Positions 9,322 through 17,436 of a stretch of 64,000 nucleotides of DNA are shown in pieces. Within the stretch, counting starts at the first letter, position 1. The number at the start of each line of letters is the position of its first letter. Origin of the DNA: Actinomadura rudentiformis (GTDB lineage Bacteria > Actinomycetota > Actinomycetes > Streptosporangiales > Streptosporangiaceae); the NCBI RefSeq assembly GCF_008923185.1, contig NZ_WBMT01000001.1, forward strand, positions 682,001 through 746,000. The letters run 5' to 3'. The position numbers were made by a program, and so were the translations under genes. The notes under the pieces are model-generated. The model saw nothing but the letters and a program-made list of their open reading frames with translations. It searched no databases and was not told where the DNA came from.

Positions 9322-11376
9322 ATGCCCACCGCCGAACACGAGATCACCGAAGCCGAACACGAGATCATCGAAGCCGAACAAGAGATCACTGAAGCGCAGA
9401 CCCTCGCCGCCGAACGGGCGCACCTGGCCGAGTCGCGCGCGGCGCTGCGCCGGATGCGCGAGCACACCGCGGCGCTCTCCGCCGACGTGGCCGCGGACTG
9501 GGTGTCCAAGCAGATCCTGGAATCGCAGCTGGAGCTGCGCGTCGCCGCCCTCGCCGACCATCCCGACGCCCCGCTGTTCTTCGGCCGGATGGACCACGAT
9601 GACTCCGGCAGCGACCTGCCCGCGACGATGTACGTGGGGCGGCGGCACATCCACGACGGCGACGAGGGCCGCCCGCTGGTCCTGGACTGGCGGGCACCGG
9701 TGTCGCGGGCGTTCTACCAGGCGGGACCGGCCGACCCGATGGGATGGCGCAGGCGCCGCCGGTTCGGTTTCAACGGCGGCGAGCTGACCGCGTTCGAGGA
9801 CGAGCCCCTCGACGGCCGCGCCCTGGGCCCCTCGCAGATTCTGACCGAGGAGATCGAGCGGCCGCGCACCGGGCCGATGCGCGACATCGTCGCCACCATC
9901 CAGCCCGAGCAGGACGTGATCGTCCGCGCCGGCCTGGCGGCGACCGTGTGCGTCCAGGGTGCGCCGGGCACCGGCAAGACGGCGGTCGGCCTGCATCGTG
10001 CCGCGTATCTGCTGTTCACGCATCGGGAGCGGCTGGCCCGGTCCGGAGTGCTGATCGTCGGCCCCAACCGCGCGTTCCTCGCCTACATCTCCGCCGTGCT
10101 GCCCGCCCTCGGCGAGGTCCAGGTCGACCAGGCCACCATCGACGACCTGCTCGGCGAGCCCACGGCCACCGAGCCCGCGGCGGTCGCGGCCGTCAAGGGT
10201 GACGCCCGGATGGCGGACGTGCTGCGCAAGGCGCTCTGGCGCCATCTGCGCAAGCCGGAGGAGGGCCTGGTCGTCACGCGCGGCGCGAGCCGCTTCCGGC
10301 TCGCCGAGCACGAGGTCCGTGAGATCGCAGCGGCGCTTCGCGGGACCATGCGGTACGGCAACGGCCGCACCTCGTTCGCCCAGCGGCTCGCGCACCAGAT
10401 CCTCGTCCGGATGGAGGAACGCGGCGAGGCACCTGACGACCGGGTGCAGGACCAGGTCGCCCGTTCCAAGCCGGTGAAGCAGCTCCTCGACCAGGTCTGG
10501 CCCAAGGTCACCGCCGAGCAGGTGCTCTTCCGGCTGCTGTCGGATCCGGCGGAGCTCCGGGCCGCGGCCGGGGGCGTGCTCACCGACGAGGAGCAGGCGG
10601 CGATCGGGTGGGCCAAGCCTGCCCGATCACACCGTTCGGCCAAGTGGACCGCGGCCGACCGCGCGCTGCTGGACGAGCTCAACGACCTGATCGAGCGAAC
10701 GCCGTCGCTGGGGCATCTCGTGGTGGACGAAGCCCAGGACCTGTCGGAGATGCAACTGCGCGCGCTGGGCCGCCGCTGCGGCACCGGGTCGGCGACGGTG
10801 CTGGGCGATCTCGCGCAGGGCACCACCGCCTGGTCCGCGCGTTCCTGGGAGGACGTGCTGCGCCACCTCGGCCAGGAGGGCGAGGTCACCGAGCTGACGC
10901 TCGGCTTCCGCGTCCCCGGTTCGGTGCTGGACTTCGCGGCCCGGCTCCTGCCCCACGTGGCGCCGGAGCTCGCGGTGCCGCGCTCGCTGCGGCCGGGGGC
11001 GGGCGCGCTGACCGTGCGGCGCGTTCCGGAGCTCGGCGCCGGTGTCGCCGAAGCCGTGAAGGCCGCGCTGGCGCGCGAGGGCTCGATCGGCCTGATCGTG
11101 CCGGACGACGCCGTTCCCGGGTACGTGGCGACCCTGTCCGAGGCGGGCCTGGCGCACGATCTGCTCGGCCCGCAGGCCGCCGCGGACGAGCGGGTGCTGA
11201 TCGTCCCGGCGTCCCTGGCCAAGGGACTGGAGTACGACCACGTGATCGTCGCCGAGCCCGCGGCGATCGTGGCCGCCGAGGAACGGGGGCTTGCGCGCCT
11301 CTATGTCGTCCTCACCCGTGCCGTCAGCACGCTCACCGTGCTCCATCGGGCCGACCTTCCAGCTCAGCTCACCTGA
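9322..11376 (+). CDS. helR: RNA polymerase recycling ATPase HelR/HelD
   Basis: 684-residue UvrD-like superfamily 1 ATPase that binds RNA polymerase, removes stalled complexes and can displace rifampicin. Seen: an N-terminal coiled coil (~1-65), the family segment DDSGSDLPATMYVGRRHI, WRAPVSRAFYQAG, Walker A GAPGTGKTAVG (~res 214), Walker B LVVDEAQDLSEMQ, and the C-terminal KGLEYDHVIV motif. The coiled coil begins with three perfect heptads encoded by 21-bp tandem repeats. GGAGG at 9308 precedes ATG 9322; TAAGCT at 9272 may be the -10. No rifamycin-associated element was seen upstream. Confidence 0.88.
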   Translation: MPTAEHEITEAEHEIIEAEQEITEAQTLAAERAHLAESRAALRRMREHTAALSADVAADWVSKQILESQLELRVAALADHPDAPLFFGRMDHDDSGSDLPATMYVGRRHIHDGDEGRPLVLDWRAPVSRAFYQAGPADPMGWRRRRRFGFNGGELTAFEDEPLDGRALGPSQILTEEIERPRTGPMRDIVATIQPEQDVIVRAGLAATVCVQGAPGTGKTAVGLHRAAYLLFTHRERLARSGVLIVGPNRAFLAYISAVLPALGEVQVDQATIDDLLGEPTATEPAAVAAVKGDARMADVLRKALWRHLRKPEEGLVVTRGASRFRLAEHEVREIAAALRGTMRYGNGRTSFAQRLAHQILVRMEERGEAPDDRVQDQVARSKPVKQLLDQVWPKVTAEQVLFRLLSDPAELRAAAGGVLTDEEQAAIGWAKPARSHRSAKWTAADRALLDELNDLIERTPSLGHLVVDEAQDLSEMQLRALGRRCGTGSATVLGDLAQGTTAWSARSWEDVLRHLGQEGEVTELTLGFRVPGSVLDFAARLLPHVAPELAVPRSLRPGAGALTVRRVPELGAGVAEAVKAALAREGSIGLIVPDDAVPGYVATLSEAGLAHDLLGPQAAADERVLIVPASLAKGLEYDHVIVAEPAAIVAAEERGLARLYVVLTRAVSTLTVLHRADLPAQLT
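9331..9393 (+). repeat. Three in-frame 21-bp repeats in helR
   Basis: Units 9331-9351, 9352-9372 and 9373-9393 differ at only a few bases and encode AEHEITE, AEHEIIE and AEQEITE. The result is a charged heptad coiled-coil extension at the very N-terminus of HelR. Confidence 0.9.
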
Positions 11377-11420
11377 TCCCGGCTGTTGACGGGCTCGCCC
11401 CGGGCTTCCTAAGGTGGCCC

Positions 11421-11438
11421 ATACCGACCGGTTGGTAT
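11421..11438. promoter_or_regulatory. Palindromic operator of the acyl-CoA dehydrogenase operon
   Basis: ATACCGACCGGTTGGTAT is a palindrome with one mismatched pair, ending 14 bp before the GTG start of the first dehydrogenase gene. The size and symmetry fit a TetR-family fatty-acid or sterol catabolism repressor; the regulator is not encoded next to it. Confidence 0.6.
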
Positions 11439-11452
11439 GTGGAGGTCCGTAC

Positions 11453-12646
11453 GTGAGCACAGCACTCCCCGACGCCGACGACCTGCGGGCGCGGGTCGAT
11501 GAGTTCCTCGCCGCCCACGATCCCGCGACCATGGAGCCGCTGGAGTTCCTGCGGGCGCGGTACGACGCGGGTCTCGCCTGGGTGCACTACCCGGTGGGAC
11601 ACGGCGGCCTCGGCGCCCCGCGCGCCCTGCAGCCCGCCGTGGACGCGCGGTTCGCGGCGGCGAAGGCGCCCCGCAACCAGCCCGAGCGCAACGGCATCGG
11701 GCTGGGCATGGCGGCGCCGACGATCCTCGCGTTCGGCACCGAGGAGCAGAAGCGCAGATTCCTCCGCCCGCTGTGGACGGGTGAGGAGGTCTGGTGCCAG
11801 CTCTTCAGCGAGCCGGGCGCCGGGTCCGACCTCGCGGCCCTCGGCACCCGGGCGGTCCGCGACGGCGACCGGTGGATCGTCAACGGGCAGAAGGTGTGGA
11901 CCTCCATGGCCCACGAGGCCCGCTGGGCGATCCTCGTCACCCGCACCGACCCGGATGTGCCCAAGCACCGCGGCATGACCTACTTCGTCTGCGACATGAC
12001 CGCGCCCGGCGTCGAGGTGCGGCCGCTGCGGCAGATCACCGGCGAGGCCGAGTTCAACGAGGTATTCCTGACCGACGTCGCGATCCCCGACGAGCACCGC
12101 CTCGGCGAGGTCGGCCAGGGCTGGCAGGTCTCCACCACCACGCTGATGAACGAGCGGGTCGCCATCGGCGGCGCCGCCACGCCCCGGGAGAGCGGCATGA
12201 TCGGCGTGGTCGCCAAGCTGTGGCGGGAGCGACCGGAGCTGCGCACGGCCGGGTTGCACGACGCGCTGCTGCGCGCGTGGGTCGAGACCGAGGCGGCGCG
12301 CCTCACCGGTGAGCGGCTCCGCCAGCAGCTCACCGCGGGCCAGCCCGGCCCTGAGGGCTCAGCGGCCAAGCTCGCGTTCGCCAAGCTCAACCAGGAGGTC
12401 TCCGGCCTGGAGCTCGAACTGCTCGGCGAGGACGGGCTGCGCTACGACGACTGGACGATGCGCCGCCCGACCGAGGTGGACTTCACCCGGCGCTCGCCCG
12501 GCTACCGCTACCTGCGCGCCAAGGGCAACTCCATCGAGGGCGGCACCTCGGAGATCCTGCGCAACATCATCGCCGAGCGCGTGCTCGGGCTCCCGGGCGA
12601 GATCCGGGTCGACAAGGACGTGGCGTGGAAGGACCTCCCCAAGTGA
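11453..12646 (+). CDS. Acyl-CoA dehydrogenase, catalytic (Glu-bearing) subunit
   Basis: 397-residue FadE-type flavoprotein that introduces an alpha,beta double bond into an acyl-CoA. Seen: LFSEPGAGSDLA (FAD/substrate loop), GQKVWTSMA, and near the C-terminus SIEGGTSEI with Glu362 in the position of the catalytic base. The QxxGGxG FAD-contact motif is missing from its last third and occurs instead in the partner gene. GTG 11453 follows GGAGG at 11441. The stop overlaps the start of the next gene (GTGA), implying translational coupling. This layout matches the heterotetrameric dehydrogenases of actinobacterial steroid or side-chain degradation. Confidence 0.9.
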   Translation: MSTALPDADDLRARVDEFLAAHDPATMEPLEFLRARYDAGLAWVHYPVGHGGLGAPRALQPAVDARFAAAKAPRNQPERNGIGLGMAAPTILAFGTEEQKRRFLRPLWTGEEVWCQLFSEPGAGSDLAALGTRAVRDGDRWIVNGQKVWTSMAHEARWAILVTRTDPDVPKHRGMTYFVCDMTAPGVEVRPLRQITGEAEFNEVFLTDVAIPDEHRLGEVGQGWQVSTTTLMNERVAIGGAATPRESGMIGVVAKLWRERPELRTAGLHDALLRAWVETEAARLTGERLRQQLTAGQPGPEGSAAKLAFAKLNQEVSGLELELLGEDGLRYDDWTMRRPTEVDFTRRSPGYRYLRAKGNSIEGGTSEILRNIIAERVLGLPGEIRVDKDVAWKDLPK

Positions 12647-13728
12647 GCGACCTGCTGTACAGCGAGATCGAGAACGACCTGCGCGCGGGTCTGCGCGGCC
12701 TGCTCGACGACAAGTGCCCCTGGGGCGACGTGCTCGCCGGGACCGAACGGGAGGAGCCGTACGACGCCAAACTCTGGCGTGCGGTGGCCGCCGAGTTGGG
12801 CTGCGCCGGACTGCCGGTCCCCGAGGAGCAGGGCGGCGCGGGCGCGACCTGGCGCGAGACCGCGGTGACGATGGAGGAGCTCGGCCGGGCCGTCGCGCCC
12901 GTGCCGTTCCTGGGCAGCGCCGTGCTCGCGACGGCCGCCCTCATGGCCGCCGGGGAGCGCGACCTGCTCACCGAGCTGGCCGCCGGCGAGAAGATCGCCG
13001 TCCTTGCCGTGCCGTTCACCACGGCCCCCGGCGTCGCGATGCGCGACGGCGCACAGGCCGCGGACGGCAGGCTGACCGGCGCCATCACCAGCGTCGCCGA
13101 CGGCCTCGCCGCCGACGTCCTGCTGGTGCCCGCGCAGGACGGTCTCTACGCGGTGGACGCGGCCGACGCCCGCCGGACGGCGGTGACCTCGCTCGACATG
13201 ACCCGCAGGCTCTGCGACATCGCGCTCGCCGACGTCCCGGCCCGGCAGATCGCGGCAGGGGAGGCGGCTGCCCGTGCCGTGCGAACGGCGCTCCTCACGG
13301 GCGCGGCGTTGCTTGCGTCCGAGCAGCTGGGCCTCGCCGAACGCTGCCTGGAGACCACGGTCGACCATCTGAAGACGCGCTTCCAGTTCGGCCGTCCCGT
13401 CGGCTCGTACCAGGGGCTGAAGCACCGGCTCGCCGACCTGTGGACCTCGATCACGCAGGCTCGCGCCGTCGCGCGCTACGCCGCGGACTGCGTCGCCGCA
13501 GGCGACCCCGACACCGAGATCGCGGTGGCCGTCGCCCAGGCACACTGCTCGGCCGTCGCGGTGAGGGCGGCGGAGGAGTGCGTCCAGATGCACGGCGGCA
13601 TCGGGTTCACGTGGGAGCATCCCGCGCACCTGTACCTGAAGCGGGCCAAGAGCATCTCCCTCGCGTTCGGCACTCCCGACAGGCACCGTGCGGCGCTGGC
13701 CGCGTTGCTGGATCTGCCCCAGGCGTGA
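12643..13728 (+). CDS. Acyl-CoA dehydrogenase, partner subunit lacking the catalytic Glu
   Basis: 361-residue acyl-CoA dehydrogenase homologue. It carries the FAD-contact motif QMHGGIGFTWEHPAHLY near residue 310 and RFQFGRPVGSYQ, but where the catalytic Glu is expected it reads SISLAFGTPD, so it should be inactive alone. Together with the preceding gene it forms one complete active site, as in FadE26/27- or FadE28/29-type alpha2beta2 enzymes. GTG 12643 overlaps the upstream stop by 4 bp. The substrate is unknown. Confidence 0.88.
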   Translation: MSDLLYSEIENDLRAGLRGLLDDKCPWGDVLAGTEREEPYDAKLWRAVAAELGCAGLPVPEEQGGAGATWRETAVTMEELGRAVAPVPFLGSAVLATAALMAAGERDLLTELAAGEKIAVLAVPFTTAPGVAMRDGAQAADGRLTGAITSVADGLAADVLLVPAQDGLYAVDAADARRTAVTSLDMTRRLCDIALADVPARQIAAGEAAARAVRTALLTGAALLASEQLGLAERCLETTVDHLKTRFQFGRPVGSYQGLKHRLADLWTSITQARAVARYAADCVAAGDPDTEIAVAVAQAHCSAVAVRAAEECVQMHGGIGFTWEHPAHLYLKRAKSISLAFGTPDRHRAALAALLDLPQA

Positions 13729-13768
13729 GCCCGCGGACAAGGTCACCAGCGCGCCAGGGCGTGTGCCT

Positions 13769-14446
13769 TCAGCGTCCGCGGCCAGGGTGGTCTTCAAGGC
13801 GTTCAAGTGGTGGGGGCAGGTGGAGCTGCTTCCGCAGGTCGCGCTGTACCGTCGCGATGTCCGCGCGCGCGTCCACCCTCACCACGAACTCCTTGCGCCG
13901 GAAGATCTCCAGCACCGGGTCGGTCTTCTCGTGGTAGATGCGCAGGCGCTCGGCCAGGGCCTCCTCAGTGTCGTCCTCGCGCGCGACCAGCTCGCCGCCG
14001 CACACGTCGCACCGGCCCTCCTCCTTGGGCCGCGTCGAGATCAGGTTGTAGTCCAGCCCGCACCGCGAGCACAGGCGCCGGGCCAGAACGCGGCGGCGGA
14101 CCTCGCTGTCGGGAAGGTCCAGATGGATGACCGAGTCGATGTCGTAGCTCTCCAGGAAGAACTCCGCCTGCCGGGCGTTGCGCGGGAAGCCGTCGATGAC
14201 GAACCCGTAGTTCCAGTCATGCTGGTCGAGCCGGTCCTGGACGACGCCCTCGACCAGGTCGTCGCCGACCAGCTCGCCCGCAGCCATGGTGCGCCGCACC
14301 TGGGCGCCGAGCTTGGTGTGGTTCTGGACGTGCCAGCGGAAGATGTCGCCGACGCTGATGTGCACCAGATCGAGGTCCTTGGCGAGGCGCAGGGCCTGGG
14401 TGCCCTTGCCGCTGCCCTGGACGCCGAAGATCACGTACTTGCGCAT
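13769..14446 (-). CDS. Adenylate kinase-family nucleoside monophosphate kinase
   Basis: 225-residue kinase transferring phosphate from ATP to (d)AMP or a related NMP. Seen: P-loop GVQGSGKGTQ (res 8-17), SVGDIFRWH, GFVIDGFPRN, and a zinc-ribbon LID CSRCG...CDVCGG with all four cysteines. Such an adk away from the ribosomal-protein operon is probably a paralogue. ATG 14446 (MRKYVIFG) is chosen over an upstream in-frame start 7 codons earlier because the P-loop then has the family's usual distance from the N-terminus. Convergent with the dehydrogenase operon, and 46 bp downstream of the universal stress gene on the same strand. Confidence 0.86.
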   Translation of the reverse strand: MRKYVIFGVQGSGKGTQALRLAKDLDLVHISVGDIFRWHVQNHTKLGAQVRRTMAAGELVGDDLVEGVVQDRLDQHDWNYGFVIDGFPRNARQAEFFLESYDIDSVIHLDLPDSEVRRRVLARRLCSRCGLDYNLISTRPKEEGRCDVCGGELVAREDDTEEALAERLRIYHEKTDPVLEIFRRKEFVVRVDARADIATVQRDLRKQLHLPPPLERLEDHPGRGR

Positions 14447-14492
14447 GTTCCACCGTCGCACAACCACGGCGTGCCGGTCTCCGCCGGGGTCC

Positions 14493-15065
14493 TCAACGAT
14501 CCTTGGTGCCGTTGACCGTGCCGGAGTCCGACCCCCACAGCAGCTGGCTCAGCCTGCGGATCCCGAACCGGTCGTGGGGCCTCTCGCCGTCCGAGAGCTC
14601 CTCGATGACCGACTGGACGGCGGGCGGCCGGACGCAGACGAAGGTGGCGCGGGTGCGGCGCGCGCAGTGCAGGCGCACGGACGGGCGCAGCAACCGGGAG
14701 AGCGCGGGCCGCTCGCCGCGGCCCACGACGAGGATGTCGTCGCCGCGGGCGAGCCGTACCAGGGTGGCGCCCGGCTCTCCGACGACCGACAGCGTGGCCG
14801 TCTCGACGCCGGCCGGCGAGCCGTCGGCCACCTCGCAGAGCAACTGGGCGATCAGCTGCTCGCCTGCGCTCTGCAGCGCCTCGGTCACGCAGCCGAGCTG
14901 GCCGGCCGCCGCGACGTGGGCGGGCAGCGGCGCGGCGTGGACGACCAGCAGAGGCAGTCCCCGGATGCGGGCCTCGCCGATCGCCCAGGCGAGTGCGCAG
15001 CGTGCGCCCGCCGAGTCGTCGACCCCCACGACAACCCGCGGGCCGCCCTCCGGTCTCACGATCAC
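14493..15065 (-). CDS. Universal stress protein (UspA) family
   Basis: 190-residue single UspA-domain protein: VVVGVDDSAGARCALAWAI at the N-terminus and a VVGRGERPALSRLL segment where the ATP-binding G-rich loop lies; the loop deviates from G-2x-G-9x-G(S/T), so nucleotide binding is uncertain. About 40 extra C-terminal residues are not part of the domain. GTG 15065 is preceded by AGGAGGG. It is upstream of and probably cotranscribed with the adenylate kinase. It is not adjacent to dormancy regulators here. Confidence 0.85.
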   Translation of the reverse strand: MIVRPEGGPRVVVGVDDSAGARCALAWAIGEARIRGLPLLVVHAAPLPAHVAAAGQLGCVTEALQSAGEQLIAQLLCEVADGSPAGVETATLSVVGEPGATLVRLARGDDILVVGRGERPALSRLLRPSVRLHCARRTRATFVCVRPPAVQSVIEELSDGERPHDRFGIRRLSQLLWGSDSGTVNGTKDR

Positions 15066-15194
15066 TGTCCCTCCTGAGCGTGCCTGCCGGGGGTTGTGGA
15101 ATCCAGGGTGCAGGCAACCGGGCCCGGAGGGAAGTGTTTCCGGCTGTCAGTCGAGCACGGGCGGCGAACGCGCGGGCTCTGCGACACTGGCGGC

Positions 15195-15719
15195 ATGTCC
15201 CAGTCTATCGAATCCGACCCGGCGTGCGCCGTCGCCCACGGTGACGTCCGGCCCGACACAGGCGACCGCACCCTGGTGGTGGTGTTCGCCTCACCGGTGG
15301 CGGAGTTCCTGCTGCGGTACGCCGCTGACCTGGGCTATCGCTGTCTTCTGCTGGAGCCCGACAAGGAACGCGCGGGCTCGGTGGCCCTCGATGCCGACGT
15401 GGTCACCGAGATCCCACCGAGCCTGGACGCGGGCACCGACGTGGTGGTCACCGACCACCATCGCGAGGAGCTCGGGCTAATGCTGCGTGACGCGCTCGCC
15501 CACCAGGTCCGCTGGATCGGCGTGATGGGCAACCCCCGGCATCCCGCCCCGCACGTCCCGGCCCTGACCGGCCTCGGGGTCTCCGCCGCCGACATCGCCC
15601 GGGTGCACCGTCCCATCGGCCTCAACATCGGATCCCGCACGCCGGCCGAGATCGCCGTGGCCACCCTCGCCGGGCTTCTCGCCGACCGCAACGGACGGCC
15701 CGGCGGCTTCGACTTCTGA
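15195..15719 (+). CDS. XdhC-like Rossmann-domain protein
   Basis: 174-residue protein corresponding to the C-terminal Rossmann domain of XdhC/CoxI proteins, which help insert or mature the molybdenum cofactor of xanthine dehydrogenase-type enzymes. Seen: TLVVVFASPVAEFLLRYA, VVVTDHHREELG, WIGVMGNPRH, and HRPIGLNIGSRTPAEIAVATLAG. The N-terminal XdhC_CoxI half is absent and no molybdenum hydroxylase gene is nearby. Its last 243 bp overlap antisense with the exporter gene from the other side. Confidence 0.82.
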   Translation: MSQSIESDPACAVAHGDVRPDTGDRTLVVVFASPVAEFLLRYAADLGYRCLLLEPDKERAGSVALDADVVTEIPPSLDAGTDVVVTDHHREELGLMLRDALAHQVRWIGVMGNPRHPAPHVPALTGLGVSAADIARVHRPIGLNIGSRTPAEIAVATLAGLLADRNGRPGGFDF

Positions 15720-17234
15720 GCCCGGCCGTACGTGCCGGAGCGTGACGAACGCCAGGGCGGCCAGCCCGACGAACAGGACGGCGCTGAGCGCGGCCAGGGT
15801 GGTGAGGCCCGTGGTGAACGCGTCGTGGGCGGCGGCGATGAGCTGGCCCGCCTGCCCGGCGGGCAGCGTTCCGGCCGCGGCGGCGGCGCCGGTGATGCCC
15901 TCGGTGGCGGTCCTGACCGCCTCGTCGGGCAGGCCGCCGGGCAGCGCGTCGGTCAGCCGGTCGCGGTAGACGGCCGTGCCCAGGCTGCCCAGCGTGGCCA
16001 CGCCCAGCGCGATGCCCAGCTCCGCGCTGGTCTCCGACAGCGCCGAGGCCGATCCGGCCTTCGCGGGCGGGACCACACCGAGGATCAGGTCGGTGCCGAG
16101 GGCCGCCGCCACGCCGACGCCGAGCAGGGAGATCACCAGGCCGGTCACCAGGATGGCCACACCGCCGTCCGCGTCGACCCCGGTCAGCACCCCGTACCCG
16201 AGCGCCGTCACCAGCAGCCCGCCGGCGATGAGTGAGCCGGGCCGGAAACGTTGCGCCAGCGCCGGGGCCGCCTGCGAGCCCACCACCATCGCCAGCGACG
16301 ACGGGAGCAGCCACAGCCCGGCCTCCATGGGGGAGAGCCCGGCCACCACCTGCAGGTGCAGCGCGAAGAACAGGTAGCTGCCGCCCTGGATCAGGCCGAA
16401 CAGCAGCCAGATCACCAGCGCCGAGCTGAACGTGCGGTTGGCGAACAGGCGCAGGTCCAGGAGCGGGTCGGGCAGGCGCCGCTGCCGCCGGGCGAACACC
16501 ACGCCGAACGCGGCTCCGGCGACCACCGCGGTCGCGGGCAGCGGCTCCCAGCCGCTCTTGGCGATCTCCTTGAGGCCGTACACGACCGGCAGGATCGCGG
16601 CCAGCGACAGCGCCACGCTGAGCGGGTCCAGCCGGCCGGCCCGCTCGGCGCGGTACTCCGGCAGCAGGAACGGGCCCGTCGCGAGCAGGAGCAGCATCAC
16701 AGGGACGCCGAGCAGGAACGCCCCGCCCCACCAGAAGTGCTCCAGCAGCGCGCCGCCGACCACCGGGCCGAGCGCGACGCCGCCCATGAAGGCGCTCATC
16801 CAGACCGCGATGGCCCGGCCCCGCTGCTGCGCGTCGGTGAACATCGTGCTGATGAGCGCCAGCGTGGAGGGCATCAGCGTGGCCCCGGCGACGCCGAGGA
16901 TCGCCCGCGTGGCGATCAGCATCTCGGGGCTGGTGGAGTAGGCGGCGGCGACCGAGGCGACGCTGAACGCGGTCGCGCCGATCAGCAGCAGCCGGCGCCG
17001 GCCGATCCGGTCGCCCAGGGTGCCCATCGTGACCAGCAGCCCGGCGATCATGAAGCCGTACACGTCCATGATCCAGAGTTGCTGGGTGGCGCTCGCCCCC
17101 AGGTCCTCACTCAGGTGGGGCAGCGCCAGGAAGAGCACGCTCATGTCCAGGGACAGCAGCAGGGTGGGCAGCGTCAGCACCGCCAGGCCGATCCATTCCC
17201 GCCGCCCGGCTCGCCCGATCTCTGTCTTCATCAT
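15477..17234 (-). CDS. MFS multidrug exporter, DHA2 (14-segment) family, with antisense-overlapping tail
   Basis: 585-residue QacA/SmvA-type drug:proton antiporter. Seen: LDMSVLFLALPHLSEDLG in segment 1, GDRIGRRRLL loop, RAILGVAGATLMPSTLALI (motif C region), and about 14 hydrophobic segments to ~residue 500. Homologues normally end shortly after LRHVRPGSE; here no stop is met and ~80 hydrophilic residues follow, encoded entirely opposite the xdhC-like gene, ending in TAG at 15477. ATG 17234 is followed by a second in-frame ATG. Divergent from the ECF sigma gene, with a 200-bp promoter region between. Confidence 0.87.
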   Translation of the reverse strand: MMKTEIGRAGRREWIGLAVLTLPTLLLSLDMSVLFLALPHLSEDLGASATQQLWIMDVYGFMIAGLLVTMGTLGDRIGRRRLLLIGATAFSVASVAAAYSTSPEMLIATRAILGVAGATLMPSTLALISTMFTDAQQRGRAIAVWMSAFMGGVALGPVVGGALLEHFWWGGAFLLGVPVMLLLLATGPFLLPEYRAERAGRLDPLSVALSLAAILPVVYGLKEIAKSGWEPLPATAVVAGAAFGVVFARRQRRLPDPLLDLRLFANRTFSSALVIWLLFGLIQGGSYLFFALHLQVVAGLSPMEAGLWLLPSSLAMVVGSQAAPALAQRFRPGSLIAGGLLVTALGYGVLTGVDADGGVAILVTGLVISLLGVGVAAALGTDLILGVVPPAKAGSASALSETSAELGIALGVATLGSLGTAVYRDRLTDALPGGLPDEAVRTATEGITGAAAAAGTLPAGQAGQLIAAAHDAFTTGLTTLAALSAVLFVGLAALAFVTLRHVRPGSEVEAAGPSVAVGEKPGEGGHGDLGRRAGSDVEADGTVHPGDVGGGDPEAGQGRDVRGGMPGVAHHADPADLVGERVTQH

Positions 17235-17436
17235 CCACTCCGTCTTCAGCGTCGGTGCTCAGTGCGTTCGGGGATATGGACCACGGCGGGTTCAAGAACT
17301 CATCGCCCGATTGCAAAATGCCTGGTCAGAGCCCTATTGAGGGAGGTGATACCGTGTCGCCCAGGTTCTGTCAGTGGTGTCGCATACCGTCGCATCCACC
17401 ACATCGACCTTCGTGCCGCGCGTGAGGATCACGATC

